From: Opitutaceae bacterium
Lineage (GTDB): Bacteria; Verrucomicrobiota; Verrucomicrobiia; Opitutales; Opitutaceae
DNA: 64,000 bases
Assembly: GCA_019634615.1 (NCBI GenBank)
Contig: JAHCAZ010000006.1
Location: forward strand, 62,001 to 126,000
Reading direction: 5' to 3'
Below, in pieces: positions 11,540 to 21,027 of the stretch (its first letter is position 1; the number at the start of each line of letters is the position of its first letter). The translations under genes were made by a program, and so were the position numbers. The notes under the pieces are model-generated. The model saw nothing but the letters and a program-made list of their open reading frames with translations. It did not search any database and was not told where the DNA came from.

Positions 11540-12280
11540 ATGAACGCATTGCGCATCACCGTGTGGGGCGAGAACGTCCACGAACACAAGCATCCCGCCG
11601 TAGCGGCGGTCTATCCCAAGGGCATGCACACCGTCATCGCCGAGGGTATCCGGGAGTTCCTGCCCGGGGCGGACGTCACGACGGCCACGCTGCAGGAGCC
11701 CGATCACGGCCTGACGGAGGAGAAGCTGGCGCGCACCGACGTGCTCACGTGGTGGGGGCACATGGCCCACGACAAGGTCGAGGACCGCATCGTCGACCGC
11801 GTGCAGAAGCGCGTGCTCGAGGGCATGGGCCTGATCGTCCTGCACTCGGGTCATTATGCGAAGATCTTCAAGCGCCTGATGGGGACGACCTGCTCGCTGA
11901 CCTGGCGCGAGGCCGACGAGCGCGAGCGGCTGTGGGTGTGCAATCCCGGTCACCCGATCGCGCGCGGCATCGATCGCTATTTCGAGCTGCCCATGGAGGA
12001 GATGTACGGCGAGCCCTTCGCCATTCCGGCCCCGGACGAGCAGGTGTTCATCTCTTGGTTCGAGGGCGGCGAGGTGTTCCGCAGCGGGTGCTGCTGGACG
12101 CGCGGCAATGGCAAGATCTTCTACTTCCGCCCGGGCCATGAGACCTACCCGACGTACCATGACAAAAACGTCCGCCGCGTGATCGCCAACGCCGCCGAGT
12201 GGGCGCGACCGCAGGGCGCGTGGATCGACTCGTGCCCGAACGCGAAGGTGTCGCCGGAGAAGATCGCGCCGAAAAAGTAA
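11540..12280 (+). CDS. ThuA-like domain protein (first copy)
   Basis: The 246-residue protein begins [15 protein letters not shown] and shows ThuA-family features. These are an opening beta strand with WGEN..E, the [15 protein letters not shown] strand-helix, [27 protein letters not shown] and a late [19 protein letters not shown] motif. ThuA proteins have a class I glutamine amidotransferase-like fold and are associated with trehalose/sucrose utilisation and 3-keto-sugar metabolism; the reaction is not established for this subgroup. An ATG at 11519 is in frame but adds a non-conserved leader. It stands alone, convergent with the SurA-like gene. Confidence 0.85.
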   Translation: MNALRITVWGENVHEHKHPAVAAVYPKGMHTVIAEGIREFLPGADVTTATLQEPDHGLTEEKLARTDVLTWWGHMAHDKVEDRIVDRVQKRVLEGMGLIVLHSGHYAKIFKRLMGTTCSLTWREADERERLWVCNPGHPIARGIDRYFELPMEEMYGEPFAIPAPDEQVFISWFEGGEVFRSGCCWTRGNGKIFYFRPGHETYPTYHDKNVRRVIANAAEWARPQGAWIDSCPNAKVSPEKIAPKK

Positions 12281-12287
12281 GGCGACC

Positions 12288-13295
12288 TCAGTAGTACTTC
12301 ACGTACCCGTTGCGGCGCAGGCGCTCGAGCCAGCGCTCCTGGCTCTGGTTGGTCATCTGCTGGATGAGCATGCGCTCGATGACCTCACGCACCTCGTCGA
12401 TGGGCTGGATGCCGGCGTACTTGCGGTCCTCGGCGTAGAGGATGAACGCGCCCTCGGGGAGGATGATGGGCTCGGTGACCTCGCCCTTCTTGAGGGCAAA
12501 GAGGGGCTCACTGAACTCCTTCTTGAGGTCGGCCTGCTTCTGCCAGCCCCAGTCGCCGCCCTTGGTGCGACGCGAGTCCTGGCTGTATTCCTTGGCGAGG
12601 TCCTCGAACTTTTCGCCGGCGCGGAAGCGGCCGATGACCTCCCTGGCCTTGGTGAGGAGCTCCGTGTCGGTGGTCTCGCCGCGGCGGTTGAACTGGATGA
12701 GGCGCAGGTGGACCGAGTCCTCCTGGTAGAACCGCTCCTTGTTCTCGTTGTAGAAGGTCTCGATCTTGACCGGGCTGACGATGCTGTACGACTTGCGCTG
12801 CTGCTGGCGCATGTAGGTGTAGATGATCTCCTCCTCGACCTCGCGGCGGTACTCGCGGAGGGTCGTGCCGCGGGAGCGGAGGTAGGCGAGGAACTTCGAG
12901 CGGTCGTTGTCGAACTGCTCGGCCTGGATGTCGGCGATGCGGCTGTCGATGAAGCCCTCGGGGATGCGCTTCTTCTCGTCCTTGCGGAACTCCTTCACGA
13001 TCAGGACGCGGTCGATGAGGCTCTGGATGACATCGTCCTGGAGCTCCTCGAGCTTCTGGTTGAACTCCTTCTCGTTGCGGGACTCGCGCTGGATCTGCTG
13101 GATCAGCGGGGCGATCTCGCGGCGGACATCATCGACGGTGATGACCTTGTCCTCGGCGATCGCGGCGATGCCGTTGGCGAAGCGCAGGTTCAGGCCGTCG
13201 GAGGGGATGTTGCCGACCGAAGCGGTCTGGCTGAACGCGGTGGCACCGCAGCCGGCGGTCAGAAGGGCAAGGGTGACAAGGCGACGGAACGTCAT
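12288..13295 (-). CDS. SurA-like peptidyl-prolyl cis-trans isomerase / chaperone
   Basis: This is a predicted periplasmic foldase. The 335-residue protein has a signal peptide (MTFRRLVTLALLTAGCGATAFS), a SurA-type N-terminal helical chaperone region (residues ~45-190: VITVDDVRREIAPL, LIDRVLIVKEF) and one parvulin/PpiC domain (~195-305). That domain contains HLRLIQFNRRG, FEDLAKEYSQD, GGDWGWQ and LKKGEVTEPI. E. coli SurA has two parvulin domains; here there is one. Its ATG overlaps the mfd stop (ATGA), so it is translated from the mfd transcript. Confidence in the family is high; client proteins are unknown. Confidence 0.88.
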   Translation of the reverse strand: MTFRRLVTLALLTAGCGATAFSQTASVGNIPSDGLNLRFANGIAAIAEDKVITVDDVRREIAPLIQQIQRESRNEKEFNQKLEELQDDVIQSLIDRVLIVKEFRKDEKKRIPEGFIDSRIADIQAEQFDNDRSKFLAYLRSRGTTLREYRREVEEEIIYTYMRQQQRKSYSIVSPVKIETFYNENKERFYQEDSVHLRLIQFNRRGETTDTELLTKAREVIGRFRAGEKFEDLAKEYSQDSRRTKGGDWGWQKQADLKKEFSEPLFALKKGEVTEPIILPEGAFILYAEDRKYAGIQPIDEVREVIERMLIQQMTNQSQERWLERLRRNGYVKYY

Positions 13296-16200
13296 GGATT
13301 CGGCAGATTGTTCAGGAAGGTGATAATTTCACGCAAACGTAGAAGGGGCTTGGGGGCGGTCAACCTTGGAAACCGGGTGCCGAGCTGCACCCAGTCGTCG
13401 CGGCGGCCGCTGTGTCTCAGGCACTTAAGCCTGCTGGACTCCGTTTCGACGGAAACGATGCCCTTTTGTTCCGCCCGGACACGGATTTCGGTGATCAGGA
13501 GGAGGGCCTTGATCTCGTCCCCATACCGGCCGAACCGGTCGCGCAGTTCCAGGTCGATCTCCTTCACCCGGGCGGGGGTCTCGGCCATGGCGAGCCGGCG
13601 GTAGAAATCCAGCCGCAGGCGGGTCTCGGCGATGTAGGCGACCGGGATGCGCGCTTGGATCATCGCGACCTCCGGCGCCTTGGCGTCCTCCTGGGCCTTG
13701 AGGACGGTGTAACTGTCCTCGTAGCGCCGGCGTCCGGCGTCCTCGCCCGGGCCCTCGCCGACAAAGACGAAGTCCAGCTTCACGCTGGCACGGATGGCCG
13801 ACGCCTGCTTGTCGCCCTTGAGGCGGGCGACCGACTGCCGCAGGAGCTGGCAATACAGCTCGAAGCCGACGCCCGCGATGTGTCCGCTCTGTTCGGCGCC
13901 GAGCAGATTGCCGGCGCCGCGCAATTCGAGATCGCGCATTGCGATGCGGAAACCGGCGCCAAGTTGGTTGTGATGCCGCAGGGCCGTGAGCCGCTGGCGG
14001 GCGATCTCGAGGATGCGCGTGTGGCGATGCAGGAGCAGGTAGGCATAGGCCTGGTGCTTGAACCGGCCCACGCGACCGCGGAGCTGATAAAGCTGCGACA
14101 GCCCAAAGCGGTCGGCGCCCTCGATGATGATCGTGTTGCAGTTGGGAATATCGAGGCCGCTCTCGATGATCGTGGTGCAGACGAGGACCTGGTACTCGCC
14201 CGCCACGAACTCGGTCATCATCCGCTCGAGTTCGTCGGCGTCCATCTGGCCATGCCCGACTCCGATCCGCAGATCGGGCAGCAGCTCACGCAGCCGCGCG
14301 GCGACGAGATCGATGGTCATGACGCGGTTGTGCAGGTAGAACACCTGCCCGCCGCGGCGGATCTCGTGGCGGATGGCATCGACGACGATCTTCTCCTCGT
14401 AGGTGCGGACGATGGTCTGGATCGGGTGGCGGTTGGTGGGAGCGGTCTCGATCACGCTCAGATCGCGCGCGCCGGTCAGGGCGAGGTAGAGGGTGCGGGG
14501 GATGGGCGTGGCGCTCATCGAGAGCACGTCGACCGTCGCGCGCAGGGCCTTGAAGCGCTCCTTGTGCTTCACGCCGAAGCGCTGTTCCTCGTCGATCACG
14601 ACGAGCCCGAGGTCCTTGAAGGCGACATCGCCCTGGAGCAGGCGGTGCGTGCCGATGAGGATGTCCACCTGCCCGGCCGCCGTGGCGGCGAGGACGGCCC
14701 GCTGCTCCGTACGCGAACGGAAGCGGCTGAGCATCTCGACGGCGACGGGATACCCCGCCATGCGCTCGCGGAAGGTGTTGAGGTGCTGCTGGGCCAGCAC
14801 CGTGGTCGGCACGAGGACCGCCACTTGCCGGCCGCCCTGCACGGCCTTGAAGGCGGCGCGGATCGCGACCTCGGTCTTGCCGAAGCCCACGTCGCCGCAG
14901 ATGAGGCGGTCCATGGGGCGCGTGCGCTCCATGTCGGCCTTGGCCTCGTTGATCGCGCGGAGCTGGTCGCGCGTCTCGGTGAACGGGAACGAGGCCTCGA
15001 ATTCCTTCTGCCAGGTCGTGTCCTCGGGGAAGGCGTGCCCCGGCTGCGCCTCGCGCGCGGCCTGGATGCGGAGGAGTTCGGCGGCGAGGTCGATGGTCGA
15101 GCGCTCGGCGGCCTGCCGGGCCTTTTCCCAGCGATTGGAACCAATGCGCCCGAGCTGCGGGCGCGCCTTGCTCAGGCCGACGTAGCGGCTGATGAGGTGG
15201 GATTCCTGAAGCGGGACATGCAGCGTGACGCGGTCGTCGAACTCGAGGGAGATGACCTCGCGGATGCCCTGGGCCGTATCGAGCTTGGTCAATCCGCGGT
15301 AGAGGGCGATGCCGTGCTGGAGGTGGACGACGAAGTCACCCTCGACGAGCTCGGAGAAGTCGAGGAGCTGGTCGATCTGCGCGCGCGAGGCGATGGCCCG
15401 CGGGTTGAGGACGGGTCGGCGCTGGCGCTGCCGGCCGAAGACTTCGGTCTCGGTGACGACGACCACGCCCCGGGCATTGGCGGCGCCCCCGAGAAGGCCC
15501 GGGCAGGCCGCAGCCTCGCGAAAGGTGACGCGGAAGCCTTCATTGAGGCCGCCGCGCAGGAACCGTGGCTTCGGCTTGGCGAAGTGTCCGCTCTCGGCGA
15601 GCACCTCCGCCATGCGCTGCTGTTCGCCCTCCTTGGCCGCGACCCAGAGGACGGCGTAGCCTTCCTTTTGCCACGTGGAGACCTGATGCAGGAACTGGCG
15701 GCGGGCGGATTCCTCGGCCTGGAGGCGTTCTTGCGCGACGAGGCTGTCGCCCGGGTAGCTGCGGTGGTGCGAGAGACTCTCGGTGTCCCAGGTGATCTCG
15801 TCGGTGGCGCCGTCGAAAAGTGCGCTGGCCTCGTCGAGGTCGCTGAGGCCGCAGCGCAGGGCGCACTTGGCCAGCAGGGGAGCGAGTGGATCGGCCGCGG
15901 CGGCGGAGAACGCCTCGAATTCCTCGGCCAGGGCCGCCGGCTCGATGAAGACGAGGTGCGTGGAGGGCGTCAGGTAGTCGGCGATGCCGGTGGTGGAGTC
16001 GGCGAGCTTGAGGCGCGGGGAGGCGGAGAGCGTGACGGCCTCGACGAGTTCGCCTGAGCGTTGGGTCACGGGGTCGAAGGCGCGGATGGACTCGATCTCG
16101 TCACCGAAGAAATCGAGCCGGTAGGGCTGGTTGGCCGTGACGGGGTACACGTCGACGATGCCACCGCGGACGGCGTAGTGTCCGGGGGACTCGCAGACGA

Positions 16201-16681
16201 CCTCGGAGTCATAGTCGAGTTGCCGGAGTTGCTCGAGCAATCCCGTGAAGGATTGCGCCTGGCCGCGGCGCAGCACGATCTCGTTGGCGGTGAACTCCTC
16301 AAGCGCCGGCACGGGCTGGAGCAGCGCGGAGGGCGTGGTGAAGACGACGAGGGAATCATCGGCGCGGGTCGTTCGGCGCAGGGCGCGCAGCCGGCTGAGG
16401 ACGGTGAGGCGGTCGCCCGAGGCGGCGAAGGCTTCCCGCATGTCGCGGCTGTCGGGCATGCTCTCGGGGAAAACGAGGACCGACAACGGACGCGCGTCGC
16501 CTGCGGCCTGATGCGCGAACGTGATGTCCTCGGCGAGGTGCTCGGCGGCCTTGAGATCCTCGGCGATGATCAGCCAGACCGGGGCGGGCCGGCGGCGAGT
16601 GAGCTCGGCGATCACGCAGCCGCGGGCCGGCGGGCAGACGCCGGTGAGCTTGAGGCGGACGGGCTGAGCGGGATCCGACAT
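13292..16681 (-). CDS. mfd: Transcription-repair coupling factor Mfd
   Basis: Mfd removes RNA polymerase stalled at DNA lesions and recruits UvrA. The 1129-residue protein has the full layout: a UvrB-like N-terminal region, an RNAP-interacting domain (RIDQLLDFSELVEGDFVVHLQHGIALYRGL) and an SF2 translocase with Walker A CGDVGFGKTEVA, VIDEEQRFGVKHKE (DEEQ) and SMSATPIPRT. TRG-type motifs and a C-terminal domain follow. The start follows a strongly C/T-rich leader with no Shine-Dalgarno sequence. A 130-bp gap with an inverted repeat separates it from rnc upstream. Confidence 0.96.
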   Translation of the reverse strand: MSDPAQPVRLKLTGVCPPARGCVIAELTRRRPAPVWLIIAEDLKAAEHLAEDITFAHQAAGDARPLSVLVFPESMPDSRDMREAFAASGDRLTVLSRLRALRRTTRADDSLVVFTTPSALLQPVPALEEFTANEIVLRRGQAQSFTGLLEQLRQLDYDSEVVCESPGHYAVRGGIVDVYPVTANQPYRLDFFGDEIESIRAFDPVTQRSGELVEAVTLSASPRLKLADSTTGIADYLTPSTHLVFIEPAALAEEFEAFSAAAADPLAPLLAKCALRCGLSDLDEASALFDGATDEITWDTESLSHHRSYPGDSLVAQERLQAEESARRQFLHQVSTWQKEGYAVLWVAAKEGEQQRMAEVLAESGHFAKPKPRFLRGGLNEGFRVTFREAAACPGLLGGAANARGVVVVTETEVFGRQRQRRPVLNPRAIASRAQIDQLLDFSELVEGDFVVHLQHGIALYRGLTKLDTAQGIREVISLEFDDRVTLHVPLQESHLISRYVGLSKARPQLGRIGSNRWEKARQAAERSTIDLAAELLRIQAAREAQPGHAFPEDTTWQKEFEASFPFTETRDQLRAINEAKADMERTRPMDRLICGDVGFGKTEVAIRAAFKAVQGGRQVAVLVPTTVLAQQHLNTFRERMAGYPVAVEMLSRFRSRTEQRAVLAATAAGQVDILIGTHRLLQGDVAFKDLGLVVIDEEQRFGVKHKERFKALRATVDVLSMSATPIPRTLYLALTGARDLSVIETAPTNRHPIQTIVRTYEEKIVVDAIRHEIRRGGQVFYLHNRVMTIDLVAARLRELLPDLRIGVGHGQMDADELERMMTEFVAGEYQVLVCTTIIESGLDIPNCNTIIIEGADRFGLSQLYQLRGRVGRFKHQAYAYLLLHRHTRILEIARQRLTALRHHNQLGAGFRIAMRDLELRGAGNLLGAEQSGHIAGVGFELYCQLLRQSVARLKGDKQASAIRASVKLDFVFVGEGPGEDAGRRRYEDSYTVLKAQEDAKAPEVAMIQARIPVAYIAETRLRLDFYRRLAMAETPARVKEIDLELRDRFGRYGDEIKALLLITEIRVRAEQKGIVSVETESSRLKCLRHSGRRDDWVQLGTRFPRLTAPKPLLRLREIITFLNNLPNP

Positions 16682-16751
16682 GCGGAAGGAAAAGAGGGAA
16701 CGCAGGAAGCTGCTAAGCTCAACCTGGTATTCGGGGAGGGACGAGGAGAGT

Positions 16752-16807
16752 AGGAAGCCGGGAAACCAGGAAAAGGGAAGGAGCCATTCCCAGTTTCCGG
16801 GCTTCCT
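16752..16807. repeat. Intergenic inverted repeat between rnc and mfd
   Basis: Arms AGGAAGCCGGGAAAC (16752-16766) and GTTTCCGGGCTTCCT (16793-16807) pair with a single mismatch around a purine-rich loop. It sits between rnc and mfd on the minus strand and could act as an attenuating hairpin or be a REP-like repeat. No T run follows on either strand. Confidence 0.7.
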
Positions 16808-16814
16808 CCTTCAA

Positions 16815-17525
16815 TCAGTCTGTTTTCCCTGCTTCCGCCTTCAGCACCTCAAGCGCGGCGCGGGCCGCGGCCTCCTCGGCGAGTTTCTTGGAGGTGCCGT
16901 GGCCGGAGCCGAGGGCGCGGTCGTGGAGCCAGACGGTGACGTCGTAGATTCGCTGGTGGTCCTCGCCGGTGGTGCGGGTGACCTCGTACCGGAGGGCATT
17001 GTTGCCATGCGCGGGCTGGACGAGCTCCTGCAACTGGCCCTTGGGATTGTCGGCCGGCAGCATCGCGGCGAGGCGCTGGTCAAGGTCACCGTAGATCTGC
17101 AGGACGATGCGCTGCGTCACGGCATATCCGGCATCGAGGTAGAGGGCGGCGACGAGGGCCTCGAAGGCGTCCTCGAGGGCGGAGCGGTTGAGCTTGAGTC
17201 CGGCGAGGGCGCCGGCGGCGTTGACGCGGAGGCACTCGTCGAGGCGGAGCTCGGTGGCGAGCTTGGCGGCGAACTTGCCCTCGATGAGCAGCTTGCGGCG
17301 CTGCGTGAGCACGCCCTCGCGTTCCTGCGGGTAGCGGCGGAAGATCTCCTCGGAGAGCACGAGTTGCAGCACGGCGTCGCCGAGGAATTCGAGGCGCTGG
17401 TTCGAGTCCTGTGCGCCCGAGCGCTCGTTGAGGACCGACGGGTGCGTGAGGGCGAGCTCCAGCAGGGCCGGATCGTGGAAGACGTGGCCGAGGCGGGCCT
17501 GGAGGGCGGCGAGGGCGTCGTTCAT
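16815..17525 (-). CDS. rnc: Ribonuclease III
   Basis: This double-strand-specific endoribonuclease acts in rRNA and mRNA processing. The 236-residue protein has the RNase III signature NQRLEFLGDAVLQL near residue 43 and the second catalytic Glu in EDAFEALVAALYLDAG. A C-terminal dsRNA-binding domain (about residues 163-228) ends GHGTSKKLAEEAAARAAL. Length is typical. Its ATG overlaps the stop of the ABC permease gene at 17522 as ATGA, which ties it to the upstream ParA/permease run. Confidence 0.96.
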   Translation of the reverse strand: MNDALAALQARLGHVFHDPALLELALTHPSVLNERSGAQDSNQRLEFLGDAVLQLVLSEEIFRRYPQEREGVLTQRRKLLIEGKFAAKLATELRLDECLRVNAAGALAGLKLNRSALEDAFEALVAALYLDAGYAVTQRIVLQIYGDLDQRLAAMLPADNPKGQLQELVQPAHGNNALRYEVTRTTGEDHQRIYDVTVWLHDRALGSGHGTSKKLAEEAAARAALEVLKAEAGKTD

Positions 17526-18310
17526 GAGCTGGCGCTGGAGTAACGGCGGAGGCCGCGGTGGAAGACGAGGCAGGCGACGCCAAACCAGCCGACGGCGGCG
17601 CCGAGGAGCCAGAGGGCGGAGGCCAGGTCGAAACCGTGCAGCAGCGTCTGCGCGGGGATGTTGCTCACGATCACGGCGGGCAGGAGCCAGACGAAGATCA
17701 CATTGGCGATACCGGCAAAGGCCTGCCGGGGCAGGCGGGAGAACTCGAAGAGCGTGAAGTAGCTGCCCTCGATGCCCTGCGCGTTGGTGATCCAGAACCC
17801 GAGCGAGATGGCGAGGGTGAGCGCGCTGTAGTGGATCAGCAGCCCGCAGAAAATCATGAGCAGGTACAGGGCGATGTCGCCGAGCGACGGTTGCAGGCCG
17901 AGCTGGTTGGCCGAGTAGATGATCACGGCCGAGGCGACGATCGTGTTGACCAGGCTGTCGGGGTCGATCTTGCGCGTCGTGGTCATGAACATGACGTTGC
18001 CGGGCTGCGCGAGGAAGAAGTCGAAGTGGCCGCTGCGGATGTTGCGCGCCGTCTCGAACAGGCTGGTCCAGAAGAACCCGAAGAGCAGGCGCTGGATCAG
18101 CATGGCCGTGCCGACGAGGAGCATCATCTCGTACTTCGACCAGCCGGCGATGCTGTCGGTGTGGCGGTAGATGACCGCGATCAGGAGCAGGTTGACCGCC
18201 ATCCAGCAGAGCTCGACCGTGGCCCAGAGGAAGAAGTCGAAGCGGAACATGAGCGTCCGCGTGATCGAGTAGCGGGCGCTGGCGAGCCAGATCTGGAGGT
18301 AGCGCGTCAT
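17522..18310 (-). CDS. ABC-2 type permease (second of a pair)
   Basis: The 262-residue integral membrane protein has about six predicted membrane segments and charged, aromatic-rich loops. Together with the gene at 18315 it resembles the paired permeases of the uncharacterised ABC-2 systems (the COG4587/COG3694 pair, normally with a COG4586-type ATPase). The segment ETARNIRSGHFDFFLAQPGN is the usual cytoplasmic loop that contacts the ATPase. The start is 4 bp after the other permease stop, and it overlaps rnc downstream. Substrate is unknown; no ATPase gene is next to the pair in this window. Confidence 0.82.
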   Translation of the reverse strand: MTRYLQIWLASARYSITRTLMFRFDFFLWATVELCWMAVNLLLIAVIYRHTDSIAGWSKYEMMLLVGTAMLIQRLLFGFFWTSLFETARNIRSGHFDFFLAQPGNVMFMTTTRKIDPDSLVNTIVASAVIIYSANQLGLQPSLGDIALYLLMIFCGLLIHYSALTLAISLGFWITNAQGIEGSYFTLFEFSRLPRQAFAGIANVIFVWLLPAVIVSNIPAQTLLHGFDLASALWLLGAAVGWFGVACLVFHRGLRRYSSASS

Positions 18311-18314
18311 GGGC

Positions 18315-19124
18315 TCAGCCGCCGACGGCGGTGTGGCGGCGCAGGCCGCGGGTCCAGAGGAAGTGGTTGAAGGCGAGCAGGAGCACGACCCAGATGGCCT
18401 GCATGCCGAGACCCTGCACGGCGAGGGCCTGGTCGATGCGGCCGGTGAAAATGGCCACCGGGAAGTACATCTGATAATAGAACGGCAGGTACTGCGCGAG
18501 GCGGAAGACCCACTCCGGCATCAAGTCGAGGGGGAACATCTGGCCGCCGAGCAGGGACTCGATGGCGAAGGAGAGGATCACGAAGCCCTGGATCTCGAGG
18601 AACCAGAACGTCAGCAGGCCGAAGCAGAACGCGATGCTGAACTGGATCAGCGCCGAGAGGACCATGGCGACCAGCCCCACGCCGAGGCGCCAGAGCTCGG
18701 GCGGAAACGAGAGGTGCTGGTCGATGAAGGGGTAGGCGACGGCGAGCGGGATGAGAAAGAGCAGGCCGGAGACGAAGCGCGCCGCGCCGTAGATGGTGAA
18801 GCGGTAGAGGAAGTAGTTGATGGGTTTCAGCAGGAACTGGTTGATGAGGCCGTTGCGGATCTCCTCGCTGATCTGGTAGTCCTCGTTGAAGGCGCCGATG
18901 AAGAACTGCATCATCAGGAGCACGACGAAATACGTCATCGTCTGCGCCAGGTCGAAGCCGCCGATGGTCGTCTTGCCGGCGAAGGCGGCGCCCCAGAGGA
19001 TGAAGACCACGATCAGGTGGAAGAGCGAAAAGAAGCCGCGGATGGCGAAGTTCCACCGATATACCAGGTTGCCCTGGAGCCCGACGATGAAGACGTGCCG
19101 GTACTTGTGAAACGCGGTCAGCAT
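18315..19124 (-). CDS. ABC-2 type permease (first of a pair)
   Basis: The 269-residue protein has six predicted membrane segments. The loop SEEIRNGLINQFLLKPINYF is the coupling region seen in ABC-2 permeases of this type; the equivalent loop in the neighbour reads ARNIRSGHFDFFLAQP. The two subunits should form a heterodimer. It lies 14 bp after parA on the same strand. The only upstream ATPase is ParA-like, not an ABC ATPase, so the ABC nucleotide-binding subunit must be elsewhere. Substrate is unknown. Confidence 0.82.
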   Translation of the reverse strand: MLTAFHKYRHVFIVGLQGNLVYRWNFAIRGFFSLFHLIVVFILWGAAFAGKTTIGGFDLAQTMTYFVVLLMMQFFIGAFNEDYQISEEIRNGLINQFLLKPINYFLYRFTIYGAARFVSGLLFLIPLAVAYPFIDQHLSFPPELWRLGVGLVAMVLSALIQFSIAFCFGLLTFWFLEIQGFVILSFAIESLLGGQMFPLDLMPEWVFRLAQYLPFYYQMYFPVAIFTGRIDQALAVQGLGMQAIWVVLLLAFNHFLWTRGLRRHTAVGG

Positions 19125-19138
19125 GCGGGCGGACGCGC

Positions 19139-19921
<783 letters not shown>

Positions 19922-19983
19922 TGAGACGGCCAAGTAAGGGTGATTCCGCCCCTGCGGCAAGCGCGGCTTGGTGCGGATAAGGG

Positions 19984-20013
19984 CCTCACGCGGAGGCGCG
20001 GAGGACGCGGAGG
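19984..20013. repeat. Short GC-rich intergenic repeat
   Basis: A 30-bp stretch is built of iterated CGCGGAGG-type words (CTCACGCGGAGG, CGCGGAGGA, CGCGGAGG). It lies in the 197-bp gap between divergent parA and the zeta-like gene. I recall the same kind of word repeat from intergenic regions of other Verrucomicrobiota and Planctomycetota. No gene or clear promoter is seen in the rest of the gap. Confidence 0.5.
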
Positions 20014-20118
20014 GATCGGAACCATGAGTTGAGATTCGCGGTACCGCCGGGTGGCGTAATCTACCGGGGTGACGCAGGTGGAAATTGCGCGAGAGCCGGC
20101 TGCGGCTGGCCTGCCTCC

Positions 20119-20976
20119 ATGCCGAATCTCTATATTGTTGCCGGCCCCAATGGGGCGGGGAAGAGCACGTATGTGCGAGACTATCTCCTGCAGGAGGTTT
20201 GCTGCCGCGAATTCGTCAACGCCGACGTCATCGCCGCGGAGCTTGCGCCGGGCGCACCTGAAAATGCCGCAGTTGCAGCTGGTCGTGTCACGCTTCGTCG
20301 GTTGCAGGAGCTTGCTGCTTCCGGGAAGGATTTCTCATTCGAGACAACCCTTTCGGGGCGAACGTATTTCCCGCTTCTGACGAATTTTCGAGAACGCGGC
20401 TACCGCATCCGGCTCGATTTTCTTTGGGTGCCCGAGTTGGGCCTCACGCAACGACGGGTTCAGCAGCGCGTGTTAAAAGGAGGCCATGATATTCCGGCCC
20501 ACGTTCAGGAGCGTCGATTCCATCTAGGCGTGCGGAATCTAGTCACGCTTTACCGTCCCGTACTCGACTGGTGGCGGATCTATGACAATTCGGGCGGAAC
20601 GCCATTACTCCTAGTGGAGGAAAAGGATGGCGTCTTGAAGATAATGGACCGTGAACGGCTTGATCTGGTCGAAAGGACAAGCAACGCTCGGTTCATGGCC
20701 GAAGGACCTGTCGACCGAGTAGAGGAACCTGCCGGATTGTTGCCGTGGACCGATGAGACACGGGGTTCGATGCGCGCGATGCGTCGAGCCTATGCCCGCG
20801 TTGTGCTGGAAAACAAGTCCTTCGGCCTGCCGGTGATTCAGTGGCGGCAGGGGCGCGGCGTGGTCGAGGTGCCAGCCGAGCAGCTTGAACCGCTCGCCCG
20901 ACGCATCCTCGAGGTGAATGGCGAGCCGCTGCCCGAGGCCGAGGAGCGGGCGCTGCTGGCGCACGTGAAGGTCTGA
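20119..20976 (+). CDS. Zeta-toxin-like P-loop ATPase with C-terminal extension
   Basis: The 285-residue protein opens MPNLYIVAGPNGAGKST, the Walker A of the COG4185 / zeta-toxin-like kinase family. It continues with FVNADVIA, FSFETTLSGRTY, FLWVPELGLTQRRVQQRVLKGGHDIP, RPVLDWWRIYDNSG and ends the core with LLLVEEKDGVLKIMD near residue 180. Zeta kinases phosphorylate nucleotide-sugars, but for this subgroup the substrate is not established. About 85 further residues follow; from SMRAMRRAYARVVLENK they look like the small partner protein normally encoded by a separate adjacent gene. The toxin core is visibly less GC-rich than its neighbours, suggesting transfer. No separate antitoxin gene is present. 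The ATG at 20119 is chosen because it directly precedes the conserved strand. Confidence 0.82.
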   Translation: MPNLYIVAGPNGAGKSTYVRDYLLQEVCCREFVNADVIAAELAPGAPENAAVAAGRVTLRRLQELAASGKDFSFETTLSGRTYFPLLTNFRERGYRIRLDFLWVPELGLTQRRVQQRVLKGGHDIPAHVQERRFHLGVRNLVTLYRPVLDWWRIYDNSGGTPLLLVEEKDGVLKIMDRERLDLVERTSNARFMAEGPVDRVEEPAGLLPWTDETRGSMRAMRRAYARVVLENKSFGLPVIQWRQGRGVVEVPAEQLEPLARRILEVNGEPLPEAEERALLAHVKV

Positions 20977-21027
20977 GCGGTCAATAGCTGGGCTTGCACC
21001 GCGCCGGGCGCGGTGCAAACCCGATGC

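Noticed and set aside
13412..16057. 881-codon open frame antisense to mfd
   Set aside because: Mfd on the minus strand has all helicase motifs; the plus-strand frame has no recognisable domain and a typical shadow composition.
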